From NCBI GenBank assembly GCA_023055425.1, contig JALGPY010000007.1, forward strand, positions 87,383,136-87,447,135: a DNA stretch of 64,000 bases, read 5' to 3'. The position numbers were made by a program, and so were the translations under genes. Numbering within the stretch: the stretch's first letter is position 1; each line of letters begins with the position of its first letter. This DNA comes from Linanthus parryae (taxonomy: Eukaryota > Streptophyta > Magnoliopsida > Ericales > Polemoniaceae). Positions 21,701 through 31,768 of the stretch are shown in pieces. Below the pieces are notes generated by a model. That model saw only the letters and a program-made list of their open reading frames with translations, was not told the origin of the DNA and did not search any database.

Positions 21701-22782
21701 GGTTCCAGTAGATAACTTTGTCACTGGCTTGTTTAGTCCTACAGTCTTTGGTCGTATTTTCTTTGTCCTTGCCGAATTTTCTGCAACTTGCAACTACTGG
21801 GCTTGTGAAGATCTATGCTGTTCTTATTTACATCAGTAGCTGTTCAAACCCTATTTTGTGGACTGAAAACTATAGTAATAATAAATGTACATTATTGAAT
21901 ATGCAAGTAGTGGTTAGTTGAGCTAATATGTGTCTGATACTTGTTCTGAGATGAATATAGTATTGTCTTTTCCACATTCAAGCAGGATTAGTGGTATGCC
22001 ATTTCAGATTGAATTAGTTGTGTCAGTATTTATTGTTCTGGGTGAGTCTGAATCTACTTATCAACAGAGTTATGAATTTCCATTATCTATTGTGGCTTCA
22101 GATATAAAAAAAGGGTTGAGTAGACTTCATCAGTCCTTGTTTTCAACTTGCAGTTGTTGCATCTCTGAAACACTACGCTAACATAAACGATGTTCTAAAA
22201 ACGACAATTTACCTAAGCTTAGATTAATATCAATTATTATTTCAGGTGGTGAAAATTAGACTGCAACAGCAGAAAGGTTTGAGTACGGATCTATTAAAGT
22301 ACAAGGGTCCAGTGCATTGTGCTCGTACAATAATTCATGAAGAAGGCCTTCGTGGGCTGTGGTCAGGTGCTGCCCCAACAGTGATGCGCAATGGGACAAA
22401 TCAGGCTGCCATGTTTACAGCTAAGAATAGCTTTGATGTGGTGTTGTGGAAGAAACATGAAGGCGACGGAAAGGTCCTCTTACCATGGCAGTCTATGATA
22501 TCTGGGTTCCTCGCAGGAACAGCTGGTCCTGTGTGCACGGGGCCGTTTGATGTTGTGAAAACAAGGCTTATGGCTCAAACCCGAACTGGCGGAGAATTGA
22601 AGTACAAGGGCATGATTCATGCTATTTCGATGATTTATAAAGAGGAAGGCTTGCGAGCCTTATGGAGGGGATTGCTCCCTCGGCTTATGAGGATTCCACC
22701 AGGCCAGGCCATCATGTGGGGTGTAGCTGATCAAGTTATTGGCTTATATGAGAGTAATTTTATTGACAGTGCACCCTTATAG
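18734..22782 (+). CDS. SFC1: Mitochondrial succinate/fumarate-type carrier (two exons)
   Basis: An inner-mitochondrial-membrane solute carrier of the SLC25 family, closest by eye to plant mSFC1, thought to exchange succinate and fumarate (or related dicarboxylates/citrate) across the membrane. Exon 1 is 18734-19117 and exon 2 is 22246-22782. The intron 19118-22245 has GT-AG ends, is in phase 0, and joining gives 306 codons, usual for the family. Three carrier repeats each hold the PX(D/E)XX(K/R) signature: QPIDVIKTRLQ in repeat 1, TPFE|VVKIRLQ in repeat 2 (split exactly by the intron) and GPFDVVKTRLM in repeat 3. The RIPPGQAIMWG end motif is intact. There is no separate presequence, as expected. 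Exon 1 is GC-rich, unlike the AT-rich surroundings. No damage is seen, so this is very probably functional. Confidence 0.93.
19433..20481. repeat. Tandem duplication inside the SFC1 intron
   Basis: Copy A (about 19433-20017) and copy B (about 20018-20481) share the order ATTATCGTTGRATGTGGATT, AAACTCCAACCCAG, AACAAACTTTCATTTCATCC, GTACCATTTCGTGGAGA, AGTGGTCAAG and ATATTTTACTCTAG. Copy A is longer because a MITE sits in it at 19746-19894. Copy B keeps the uninterrupted site, so the duplication came first. Confidence 0.85.
19746..19894. mobile_element. Mutator-type MITE, 149 bp
   Basis: Terminal inverted repeats of about 44 bp: left GAGAAATTTTTTAGTGCTCC and right, reversed, GAGCAATTTTTTAGTGCTCC. 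Both continue to GGTGCTCTAC. A perfect 9-bp target duplication GTGGTCAAG lies at 19737-19745 and 19895-19903, which fits the Mutator superfamily. The empty site is seen in the duplicate intron copy (around 20343). No coding capacity. Confidence 0.9.
21255..21456 (+). mobile_element. tRNA-derived SINE in the SFC1 intron
   Basis: The 5' part looks like a tRNA: A-box-like TAGCTGAGTTTGTCGGG and B-box-like AGATTCAAGTTGC, with the spacing of an internal RNA polymerase III promoter. A unique body follows, ending in GGGTTTCCCTTGTCATT plus a short A-run. An 18-bp target duplication with two mismatches flanks it (21237-21254 and 21457-21474, sharing AATCAGGACTT). The tail resembles Au-type plant SINEs, but that name is uncertain. 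It lies in the sense direction of SFC1. Confidence 0.8.
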
Positions 22783-23410
22783 GGAATTTTTACTTCTTTA
22801 GCAGCTTCATTTTTTTTTTTTAGTATGGGTTCAAGGTCAAAATAACATCAGACTTGTAGGCTGAAATCTTCCGCAACATAAATCAATTTTGCTTCATTAG
22901 AAGTCTGTCTATCGCCTAAACCGAGGAGGAGGAGTTAAATTTTTCATCTTCCATTTTTAGTTCGATTTGATGAGTTGTTGTGGAACTTTTCCAAGGGAAG
23001 TTTCTTTAGATTAAAGATGTTGAACGATGTACTTTAGGTCTAAGAACATTTTTCCTATGAGTAGTGTGATGCAATCTGTAATGTTTGCCAAGTTTCTTCA
23101 AAGTTCACCTTTTCTATTGTGGAGGCTACCTGAGAAGTTTAAACTTTAAAGAGTCCTGAGTCCTGACACTTGAACTAACAATCAAATTATCAAAATCTGA
23201 TGAAAAGTCAGGATTGGCTTGGCAGTTCTAGCTGGGGCCAGGACGCACTAATATTAATATGGCTAGGATAACGGAGTTCTGTTGGTTTCATCGGCTAATG
23301 TGGTGAGCCATGTCCAGTTTATTGCATGGGGGCTAGTTACCGACCAATGGTCAAGCAAAAATTAAGGCTAATCAGTCACCCAAGTTTGTAGTTACCATGA
23401 TCACCATATG
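22783..23410. other. SFC1 3' untranslated and downstream region
   Basis: AT-rich sequence after the SFC1 stop, containing the likely 3' untranslated region. No single polyadenylation signal stands out. No other gene seen. Confidence 0.5.
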
Positions 23411-23447
<37 letters not shown>

Positions 23448-23526
23448 TCAAATCCTTAGTTTAACTGGGTTGGAACCCATCATGCAGGAGTTTCAAATGT
23501 TCTACCAATGAGTTAGCACCCACTTG
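23411..23526 (-). mobile_element. Short tRNA-derived SINE, minus strand
   Basis: On the minus strand a tRNA-like head, with A-box TAACTCATTGGTAGAACA and B-box GGGTTCCAACCC, is followed by a short body and a long poly(A) (the T-run at 23411-23439 on the plus strand). Flanks CACCATATG (23402-23410) and CACCATACG (23527-23535) look like a target duplication with one mismatch. At 116 bp it is short for a SINE. Confidence 0.65.
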
Positions 23527-23786
23527 CACCATACGGAATTGCGTATGAGTTATTTATAGACCTTTCAAAATTAATAGAAATATCAAAGCAATTATTTTCT
23601 ACCTTTCAAAATTAATAGAAAAATCCAAGCAATTATATTCTACCTTCAACCCGTGAGCGACATTTTCTTTGGATGTGACAAATAGAGCAAGGGAAAGAAG
23701 CCACTTAATTGTGATCCTCCGAATTCTCAAACTGAAGTTTAGAAAAGGTAGAAATTATGCAGTCACAGGGAGACGAAAGACACCAA
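23527..23786. other. Spacer between SINE and Pack-MULE
   Basis: AT-rich, with a small direct repeat: CTACCTTTCAAAATTAATAGAAA recurs in part at about 23560-23645. No gene seen. Confidence 0.4.
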
Positions 23787-24066
23787 AATCAACAAGGGTA
23801 AAAGATAAAAACCACCCTCGTTAGATGGGTTATATACAAAAACAACCTCATTGTTCGGGGATATACGAAAACCACCCTTGTCAGAGACAATAAACCCCCT
23901 GTCATGGATGGACGTTGGACAAATAGCACCCTTCTGTTAAAATAAGTTGGTATGGGGTGCATTCTGTCCTTTTTATGACTGTTTTGCCCCTTCTTGTATT
24001 TTTGTGTTTGTTGTGTTCTTTGTTTTTGGTGTTCTAAGTCATCTTGACCACCATTCTTGGTGTTCT

Positions 24067-24132
24067 TGAACATCACCTCCACCACCACCACAACAACACC
24101 ACCACCACCACCACCATCACCACCACCACCTT
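24067..24132. repeat. (CAC)n-type trinucleotide repeat in the Pack-MULE
   Basis: About 65 bp of CAC/CAA/CAT triplets near the left subterminal region. Confidence 0.85.
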
Positions 24133-24449
24133 GACAAAATTCGTGCAGAATAGAAATGTGAGTGCTCTATAAGAAAAATCATTCTTGAAACAAAGTACAA
24201 TTGCCCAAATTCAAAAGAAGGTAAAAGAGTTAGAAGTAATTGAAGCCAATAAACACCTAATCGAACCCTTAAGCCTAGTCCCGATTCAAGATCCAGCCCT
24301 TCGACCTACTCCTCATCGCTCGTAATCTCTTTTTCCCTGAACCACAAATCAAGCTGGGCTTACTCTCTCTGATAGTTGAAACCTGCAATCAATATCACCC
24401 ATAAATGACAAATTCAGAAACGTAAAATTAAGAATTCAATTAATAATAC

Positions 24450-24730
24450 CTTTGGATGAATTTCGCCAAAGGGCTTTCGCCGTGAGTCGGTCCGAATGTT
24501 GCTTTGTCGACGGCTGATCCGCGGGAGGGATTCTTCTCCAATGACCTTCGACCCCTTCTCCGTTTTCTGATTGATCAAGATCTTATCAGCGCCGTGCATC
24601 TTGTAATACGATAGAACACCATCCTGAAGGAGACAGAAGGACGAACCACCTCGGATGCCAACCCTTGCCGTAATTGATCAACTTGTACAGAACGCCGGAG
24701 ATCCCATTCCCGACAATGTCTTTGACCCAA
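24450..24730 (-). pseudogene. Captured ORP (oxysterol-binding-related) PH-domain exon fragment
   Basis: On the minus strand this encodes the start of a pleckstrin-homology domain typical of plant ORP1-type lipid-transfer proteins: [16 protein letters not shown], then after a small frame break [15 protein letters not shown], then [11 protein letters not shown] and [11 protein letters not shown]. The captured exon still ends at a GT donor (CATCCAAAG followed by GTATT, at 24449). Upstream to about 25000 the DNA is GC-rich and Ser/Pro-coding, resembling the ORP N-terminal leader. The frame break near 24635 and the missing remainder make it non-functional as an ORP. It may still give an antisense or chimeric transcript against the parent gene. 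Confidence 0.8.
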
Positions 24731-25394
24731 TCCGCGATAACGAATCCATCCTCGCCGACGCCGATCGCAGGATCGGAGCGCTGTACTCGTCTCGACTATC
24801 GCGATTCCCGATAGTCTGAAAGCTGTTGTTGCGGTTGAAGGACGGCGGAGGCTTGGGCTACGGCGATGAGCGTTCGGAGGAATTGGGCGCCGAGAAAGGC
24901 TGAGGCGGCAGCGACATGCTCAGGAGCTCCGCCAACGGCGAGCGGTTCGTCGCAGGGCTCCGATCGGAGGGGATGCGATGATTCATGCCCAGTAGTCGGC
25001 GTCGGTGGGGTTGCGGTGAGAGGATGTCGGGTAGCTTGATTTGTGGTGGCGGTGAGGAGATGGAGAAGGCAACGGAAGAGGAGGAGGAGTAGAGAGAGAA
25101 AAGAGAGCTGTTAGGGTTAGAAATGCGGGGGTGAGGAGAAGAAATGATTTTATAGCAGAGTAATTTTTCTTGAAGGTGAGGGTAAATATGTCTTTTTAAT
25201 CCTCCGTTAGTTGTCGTTAGTCACCGTTAGCTGACATGGGTGGTTTTTGTATATCCCCGAACAATGAGGTTGTTTTTGTATATAACCCATCTAACGAAGG
25301 TGGTTTTTGTCTTTTACCCAATCAACAATCTCCGGATGACCTGTTTACCCTTCACGTAGTCTCCACAAGCTGAACTCATGCGTCTTTAAAAAAA

Positions 25395-26345
25395 GGGTAA
25401 AAGACACTGACCACCCCTGAGTTTAGGCATAGTTCCACACCACTACCCTGGGTTTTGGATAAAGACAGTCTGCACTTTATTTTGGATGGAGACTAACAAT
25501 TGACTAACAGTCCAGATAAAAAGACTATTTTACCCCTAAAATGTAATAAAATTACTTCATATATATTATTCTCATCTCTCATTCTACTTCATTTCTAACC
25601 CTAATCCCTCTCTCTCTTACCCTCTTTCTCTCTTCCCTCAACATCCGCTTCTTTTTTTTCTCTTCCCCATCTACTTCATTTATTTCTTTCTCCTCAATCT
25701 CTCTGTTGATTGAATCCTTCTCCTTCATCTTCTCCGATCTCCCTCTCTCGATCATCCCCCCCGCCAATCACCAGCAAACAACCACCATTAACAATCCTCC
25801 TCCTTCATCTTCTCCTCTCTCTCTCTCGATCTGATGCAGAGGCAGCCCCAAACGAACATCACGAGCGGCGGCGCTGAAGAGAGGGAGAAAAAAAGTTCCA
25901 AATTTTTGATTTACAGAGAACAGTCAGATGCCCCGCCATTATTGCAGATCGGAGGATAGCGAGGTTAGGGCAACGCCGGTGGTGGGGCGTGAGAAGAGAG
26001 ACCACGCACTCTTCGCTGACGAATTCATTTCTAGGGTTCTGCCTCCGCCGTCGCCGTCGTTCTTCTGATGCCCCGACCAACCGTTCTTCTCGCATCTGGG
26101 TTCTGCCGCCGCTGTCGTTCTTCTGGGCGATGAACCCAGATCCCATATGCCGCCGCTTCGACCATATGCCAAGCCGTAAGATCCGCGAGCATGAACGCCT
26201 AGAGGTCGGTGGCCTCACCCAACGACATTTGTCTCCAGGAACCCAAGAACTGAAAGACTCGGTGGTTGATCTCGGACTGGCATAGGTGAGCATGGGTTTG
26301 ACAGAGATGTTGACGACGTGGAATCGTCGATCTTCCTCTCCTTGG

Positions 26346-26395
<50 letters not shown>

Positions 26396-27107
26396 ATTCC
26401 TCTCCTTGGGTTTGCGTTATTTGACAAAATGGTTAGATTTTCTGGGTATATTTTCAGTTATGGAAAACTGGGTTCTTGTACTGTGTGTGTAAATGCATTG
26501 CGTAAGATTCAATTGAGAAGCCAATGTTATATAAGTAAAGATAAAAAGAAAAGTTCAATCTTTGTAACTGGTCATGAGTCCTCACAGTGTTGCTATGAAA
26601 CAAATGATTTAGCGTCTTAATTTTTCGAATCTCAAATAAATGGGCAAGTGGGAGAGGGTGGTTTGAAGGAGATAGCAGTTAGGTAGGTGGATTGGTGATG
26701 GTTTTGTGTTGTAAAAGAGGGCACATGTAGTGTTCAGTAGGTGGCAGTGGTAATAGGAGTTAACAATGGTGGTGAACTGTGATTGAATTGGTGTTCAGAT
26801 GCCTTAATTTGGGGCATCAAATCAGAATTGTGTTTATAGTGTTTTGGTGTTGTTGATAGTTTTAGTAGATGTTCTTGATGTTCATGGTGTTCTTGATGAG
26901 AAATGAAGATAAAAAAGTGAAAAAAACACACAAGGGCAATACGGTCCAGAAAAAATCAATCATCTACTTTTCTAACAAAATATGACAGAAGGGTGCTTAG
27001 TGTCCGAGGAATATTCCGTTACAGGGGTGCCCAGTGTCTTTATCTAAAACCCAGGGTAGTGGCGTGGAATTATGCCTAAACTCAGGGGTGGTCAGTGTCT
27101 TTTACCC
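25395..27107. mobile_element. Non-autonomous Mutator-like element, copy 2
   Basis: Same terminal family as 4220-5932: GGGTAAAAGACACTGACCAC at the left and in reverse at the right, followed by shared GAGTTTAGG, CCACTACCCTGGGTTTTGG blocks. Flanks TTAAAAAAA and TTAAAGAAA match at 8 of 9 positions, fitting a Mutator target duplication. The interior differs from copy 1: a CT-rich part, then a GC-rich part at 25850-26290 with overlapping frames on both strands (25859-26293 minus, 25989-26285 plus) without recognised domains, then a 44-T run (26348-26391). It starts only about 70 bp after the Pack-MULE ends. Confidence 0.85.
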
Positions 27108-27402
27108 TTAAAGAAAAGTAATCAAATAACCTCATATTAATATTTTATCATGTACAATAGACTGGTCTAGATCTTAGAGTCCGACAGACGCATTAATACA
27201 CGCGAGTACGGACGCGTCTCTATTCTCAAGAATTACCGTATAGCACAACAAGTATCAATAAATATGTATAGCCTCGGAACTTTCAGGCTATTCAATAGAA
27301 AATATAGAATATTAAGATATGGTCTATTTCGGTGTATTGCTCAAAAAAGAAAATATGCATAGGTGCCAACAATAACTCTAAAGTAAAATAGTACAGTTAA
27401 CG
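27108..27402. other. Spacer
   Basis: AT-rich DNA between the Mutator-like element and the first hAT MITE. No feature seen. Confidence 0.4.
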
Positions 27403-27410
27403 AGAGAGAT

Positions 27411-27954
27411 TGGGGGTGCAACTAGGAGGGGCTGAACCCGACCAATCCGAACTCAGTCCGTACTAAAGTTGGGCTTGGGAACATGTTTTGAATAATTTGG
27501 ACGGGCTCGGTCGAAAATTCTCAACCCGAATTGCAATTACGGTCGGGTTTGAGTACGAATATTAAACGATGGGCTAGCCCGATTTGTATACCCATTACCT
27601 ATAAATGTTATATTTGGAGAGTGTTATATAGAATATTTATCAAGAATCTCTTGTTTTTCTATTAATTATTAGTAATATTTTTTATTATGTTTATGTTCTC
27701 ACAAAATATTCAATATTCTCTTGTATAAATGGATATTTTTTTAATCACTCTGACAGTATATAGTAATTTTTAATTTATCTAGTTTAATTGGCTAGCCCGA
27801 ATCAACCCGAACCCGAATTGGTTTGTTCGAATTTGGGCTTGGACGGGCTGACGATGCTCCTAATTCGGGCTGGGCTTGGGCAACCCCGACAGAACTCGGG
27901 CTTGAGCTAGGGCAAGAGTGTCAACCCGCCCAGCCCGCCCGAGTTGTAGTCCTA
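27411..27954. mobile_element. hAT-type MITE, copy 1
   Basis: The left end TGGGGGTGCAACTAGGAGGG and the reversed right end TAGGACTACAACTCGGGCGG are followed by GGGCTG-rich subterminal sequence. The arms hold many CCCGAA/GGGCTT words. A perfect 8-bp target duplication AGAGAGAT flanks it (27403-27410 and 27955-27962), as for hAT elements. The centre is AT-rich and non-coding. It is related to the element at 32195-32890. Confidence 0.88.
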
Positions 27955-28162
27955 AGAGAGATAATGTAGTACACGACACACTATATATTTTCACCTTTTA
28001 ATGAAAATTACTACCTCTGTTTCTTCTCTATCACACTGATTTCCTTTTTTATTAACCTTTGCAAAGGTACTTAACAATATTGCCCTTGGACCTACCCAAC
28101 CACACTACCCCTTATCTCATAATCCTATCCTCCAAAAACCCTCCTCACCCCCACAGTTTACT

Positions 28163-28168
<6 letters not shown>

Positions 28169-28254
<86 letters not shown>
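28169..28254. repeat. (GA)n microsatellite in the left arm
   Basis: About 85 bp of GA repeats. The matching (CT)n in the right arm (about 31715-31770) is shorter and interrupted, so the arms have diverged in repeat number. Confidence 0.95.
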
Positions 28255-28257
<3 letters not shown>

Positions 28258-28309
28258 AGAGCATCGAGAGAGGAAGGCGATAGAATCAGACGGTGGGCGG
28301 CGGTAGAAG

Positions 28310-28375
28310 ATGACAGCGAGGACGACTGTGGTGGTGGATTTGCAAGCCGACGCGGATGGCAGAGGAATCAAACTG
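28310..28375 (+). pseudogene. Captured first-exon fragment, 22 codons, left arm
   Basis: An ATG in GAAGATGACAGC context opens 22 codons (starting MTARTTVVVDL and ending GIKL) and stops exactly at a GTAAGG splice donor. The same exon is mirrored at 31575-31640. The parent gene is not recognised. The CT-rich DNA after the donor looks like the beginning of the original intron. Confidence 0.6.
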
Positions 28376-28599
28376 GTAAGGGCTTTCTCTCTCTCACTCT
28401 TTCTCTCTCTATCTTCTCTCATCTCCTCACCTCAGATCTGGTTGTATTTTCCTTCAGTATCAGGTTATAGCTTGAATTCTTTCCCTCTCCCATCTCAGAT
28501 CTAGGGATCTGTTGTAGGAGAGGAAGGTTGCAGCAAGGCCATGGGGAGGAAGGTTGCCTAACCGGTGCGGCGGTTAGGCATCCTTAGACGCTTTCAGAG

Positions 28600-30790
28600 G
28601 CGAAAGGCCATGAGGAGATACCGTCTGTGATCCATGGATCTCCGATCAGGAAACCTTATCCTAAGAGAAGTAAAGCCAGTAGTAATCCCTACTAACAACC
28701 CGACCTCCTTCCCCGCCTACTTCTCTTCAATCTTATGCCGATCTGCTACCTTTTGGATGAGTAGGTAGTACTTCTTTTACTTCCTTTCCCGCCCTTGGGT
28801 TCTGCTCCTCGGACCCGGCATGGAAAGATCAACCTATGCATTGGATCTAATCAGACCCGGAACAGAGGTGATTATCCCCTTTTTTCTTTTTTTAGCAGGC
28901 TATTTCTTTTCTTAATAATTTAAAATTTCTAGTATGTCAACCCTCGGTCATTTCTTTCACGAAACGGCTTATCGCAGCCAACTCCCGATCCCGAAACTGC
29001 AAATACATGGTCAACTGCGTCCTCCTGGGGTTGGAACGAGATCAACAGATAAAGCTCCTAAGGCCTATGACAGAGAAACCCCGACCCGGAGACTCTCTAA
29101 TAGAGCGAGTAGAACTAGCATGTGTTAAGCATATAACATCAATAGAGAAGCGATAAGAAACATGATTTAAGCTACAATAGGGAAGCAAATAAGATATGTC
29201 GATCACTTGCTCCATTCATTCGACTAAGGGAGAATGCCGCTTCGCCTCGTACTTAGAGAGGTATAGATTCCGAACTAATCTTCATCCAATAGAGCTCTTT
29301 ATCACTTCACTTAAAGAAGGGATGACTCCTGGAGGGGCACGTGAATCCGATCTGGGCTACTAGGCTAGGAAGGTAGGGGACGAAGAAGAAGAGCTTTCAC
29401 GAATGAAATAGAAGAAAATAACCGCTACAAAAGGAAATAGGCTCCCAGGGAAGATCCTTCGAAGTCAAAAGGAAATTTAGTAGATAGAGTCAACCACCTT
29501 CGTGGAGTTGCCGATTCGCCCTCTCCTCCTAGGACAGATACAGATGCTGAACCTTATAGTAGCGCGTAGCTTTAGAAAGTCTCCCATTGGCACCTAATCT
29601 TCTATGCCTGAGCTGTAAAGCTGTAAAAATAGTTTAGTAGTTATAAAAGTCCCTCGGTATTTAGCTTTGTATTGATCAATGGCCTTCTCTTCTTATAGTC
29701 GAAGGGGATAGCTCTCTCCCTGTCTAAGTGGGGTGCTTCCCTTGGGTGTTGCTCGATTTCTACCTTGGTTGTTCCTGGTTAAGATGGGTCTTCTTCTTCT
29801 TCTTCTATTGATGGCGCTGCGAAAGAACCTTTTCTTTTATTCTTCGTTGCTTGATTGGGTATGGGCTAACCTCCTCTTTTCCTATTGCTTCTTCGATCAG
29901 AAAGCTAATTTGTTGAATTGCTTCCTTTGATTACGGGAGTGGAATAGGTAAACCTGTTGTTCGAAGGCGGAACCGATAAGGGGAATGCCCGGAGTCTGGG
30001 TTCGCGAAGTGGAGCTAGCCAACCGAGCCGAGCCTAAAGAGCGATAAGTAAGACAGACTCTGAAGCGTGAAGAAAAAAGTAGAGCTAATTAGAAAGAATA
30101 TTTGATGCCTCGAGAAAGGTCTTCCCATGGATTAAGCCTATAGTTTGGGGGATGTTGTTTGCCTATTGCTTGAATTTCTTCTTTGTTGTCTTTAACCTCT
30201 ATTCTTCCTCTCATTTGTGGTCTTTGTTCTTGATCGTCTTTTTTCTCCCCCTCGTATGAAGAGAAATCTTGTTTGGTCAAGGGTCTTTTATATGCTCGAC
30301 CAAAGGGAGAGGTCTCGGTAGGGGCGACAGAATGGAATAGTTTTCTTCCCTTTATTGATCATTTATTTCATTCTCTTCTTTTCTTTATTGCTAATCGGAT
30401 GCTAAAAAAGACTCCCATTTGGATGCCATTTTGGATGCAGCTAGTCCAACTTTCTTGAGTTGCCGAGATATTGAACAAAGAATATCTTATTTAATTCCTT
30501 GCCTCACCCTGAGATGAAAGGGAAGTGTGAAGGTAATCGAAAGTCGCTGCTTCTTTGTTGCGTGTTGTTGAGGCTTCTCGCTTGATAGATCTCTGTTCCG
30601 ATGCTTCAACGAAGACTTCCTTCCCTTGTTCTTTTAGTTCCTTCTTTCTTTTTCACTTTCTCATAACAAAGGCTACAATTTCTTTATCTGCTCCGCTGCA
30701 CTTAACAAGTTAGGCCCTTCTCTTCTTCACCCAATCTAATAGGGAACTAGTCGAGAGCTCTGCCCTATCAACTAACCTTGATACAGTTTC
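28600..30790. other. Organelle-like (probably mitochondrial) DNA inserted in the fold-back arm
   Basis: This stretch has no mirror image in the right arm. Its composition (about even base use, many GAAAG/CTTTC and GAAGAAG words, phrases such as GAACCGATAAGGGGAATGCC) differs from the AT-rich nuclear surroundings and resembles plant mitochondrial intergenic DNA. No mitochondrial gene is recognised; frames such as 28934-29128 and 29733-29930 carry no known domain. The source is inference. A plastid or ordinary nuclear origin cannot be excluded without a search. Confidence 0.5.
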
Positions 30791-31400
30791 CGGCGGCGTC
30801 TTCACCTGTCTTCAGCTTTACCTTATCTGTTTCTTCTTCTTTCCTCCTCTTCAGTTCTACTCTTCAAATCTATTCTTTTTCATCCTCTTGTAAGAAAATT
30901 AGGATATGTGTGTTATGGTTGTTGATGGTGTTCATGATTTTGTAGAAACAAGCGAGAGTGAGGGAGAGATACTGCCATAGGAAGGTGGAGGTAGAGGAGA
31001 GGTTCCATGATGGATCAGGGGTAAAAGAGTAAATGGCACGGCTTTCTTAATAACTCTGTCAAACCCTTAATGGTGTGATAGACGAGAAATGACATCACAC
31101 CATAAGGGTTTGGCACAACTATTAAGAAAGTTGTGAAATTTACCCTTTTATCCCTGATCCATCACAAAACCTCTCCTCTACCCCCACCTTCCTCCGGCAG
31201 TATCTGTCCCTCACTCTCGCTTTTTTCTAAAAAATCATGAACACCATCAACAACCATAACAACAACAACAACAACAACAAGACATATCCTTTTTTTTAAA
31301 GAGGATGAACAAGAACAGATTTGAAGATAAGAACTGAAGAGGAAAGAAGAAGAAACAGAGAAGGTAAAGCTGAAGAGAGGTGAAGACGCCACCGCCGAGG
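30791..31400. repeat. Inner palindrome of the fold-back element
   Basis: The left side about 30791-31075 and the right side about 31085-31400 are near-perfect reverse complements. Landmarks are GGCGTCTTCACCTGTCTTCA with its mirror at 31370-31390, the GTTGTTGATGGTGTTCATG word at 30918 with its mirror near 31237, and ATGGATCAGGG near 31010 with its mirror near 31155. They meet at about 31080 at AATGGTGTGATAGACGAG. Confidence 0.85.
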
Positions 31401-31574
31401 CAACCGACGCCGCTGCTGCAGCCTTCCTCTCCTACAACAGATCCGCATATATGAGATGGGAGAGGGAAAGAATTCAAGCTGTAACCTGAGATTGAAGAAA
31501 AATACAACCAGATCTGAGGAGAGGAGATGAGAGAAGATATGGGAGAGAGAGAGAGAGAAAGAGAAAGCCCTTAC

Positions 31575-31640
31575 CGGTTTGATTCCGCCGCCATCCTCGT
31601 CAGCTTTCAAATCAACCACCACAGTCATCCTCGCTGTCAT
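31575..31640 (-). pseudogene. Captured first-exon fragment, 22 codons, right arm
   Basis: Mirror copy of the exon at 28310-28375. It again has an ATG, 22 open codons and a GT donor (GTAAGG on the minus strand). There are several substitutions (for example GAGGATGGCGG for GCGGATGGCAG) but no stop, so the short frame has stayed open in both arms. Confidence 0.6.
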
Positions 31641-31711
31641 CTTCCACCACCACCCACCGTCTAATTCTGTTGCCTTCCTCTCCCGATGATCTTCTTTTTC
31701 TTCCTCCTTTG

Positions 31712-31768
<57 letters not shown>

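Larger units (their letters stand above)
23796..25319. mobile_element. Pack-MULE carrying an ORP gene fragment
   Basis: Inverted ends of about 90 bp: left GGGTAAAAGATAAAAACCAC and right, reversed, GGGTAAAAGACAAAAACCAC. Both continue with GTTAGATGGGTTATATAC and CATTGTTCGGGGATATAC. A perfect 9-bp target duplication AATCAACAA lies at 23787-23795 and 25320-25328. There is no transposase; instead the interior is GC-richer and holds part of an oxysterol-binding-protein-related gene on the minus strand. The high identity of the ends and the perfect duplication suggest a fairly recent insertion. Confidence 0.92.

Noticed and set aside
26215..26620. Poly-Lys and poly-Phe ORFs
   Set aside because: Both are translations of the 44-base T-run in the Mutator-like element.
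28059..28283. ORF with a long (ER)n repeat
   Set aside because: It is the translation of a (GA)n microsatellite.
29733..29930. Hydrophobic ORF as a mitochondrial membrane-protein gene in the organelle-like insert
   Set aside because: It contains a (CTT)n-derived Leu run and no recognisable mitochondrial protein segment.
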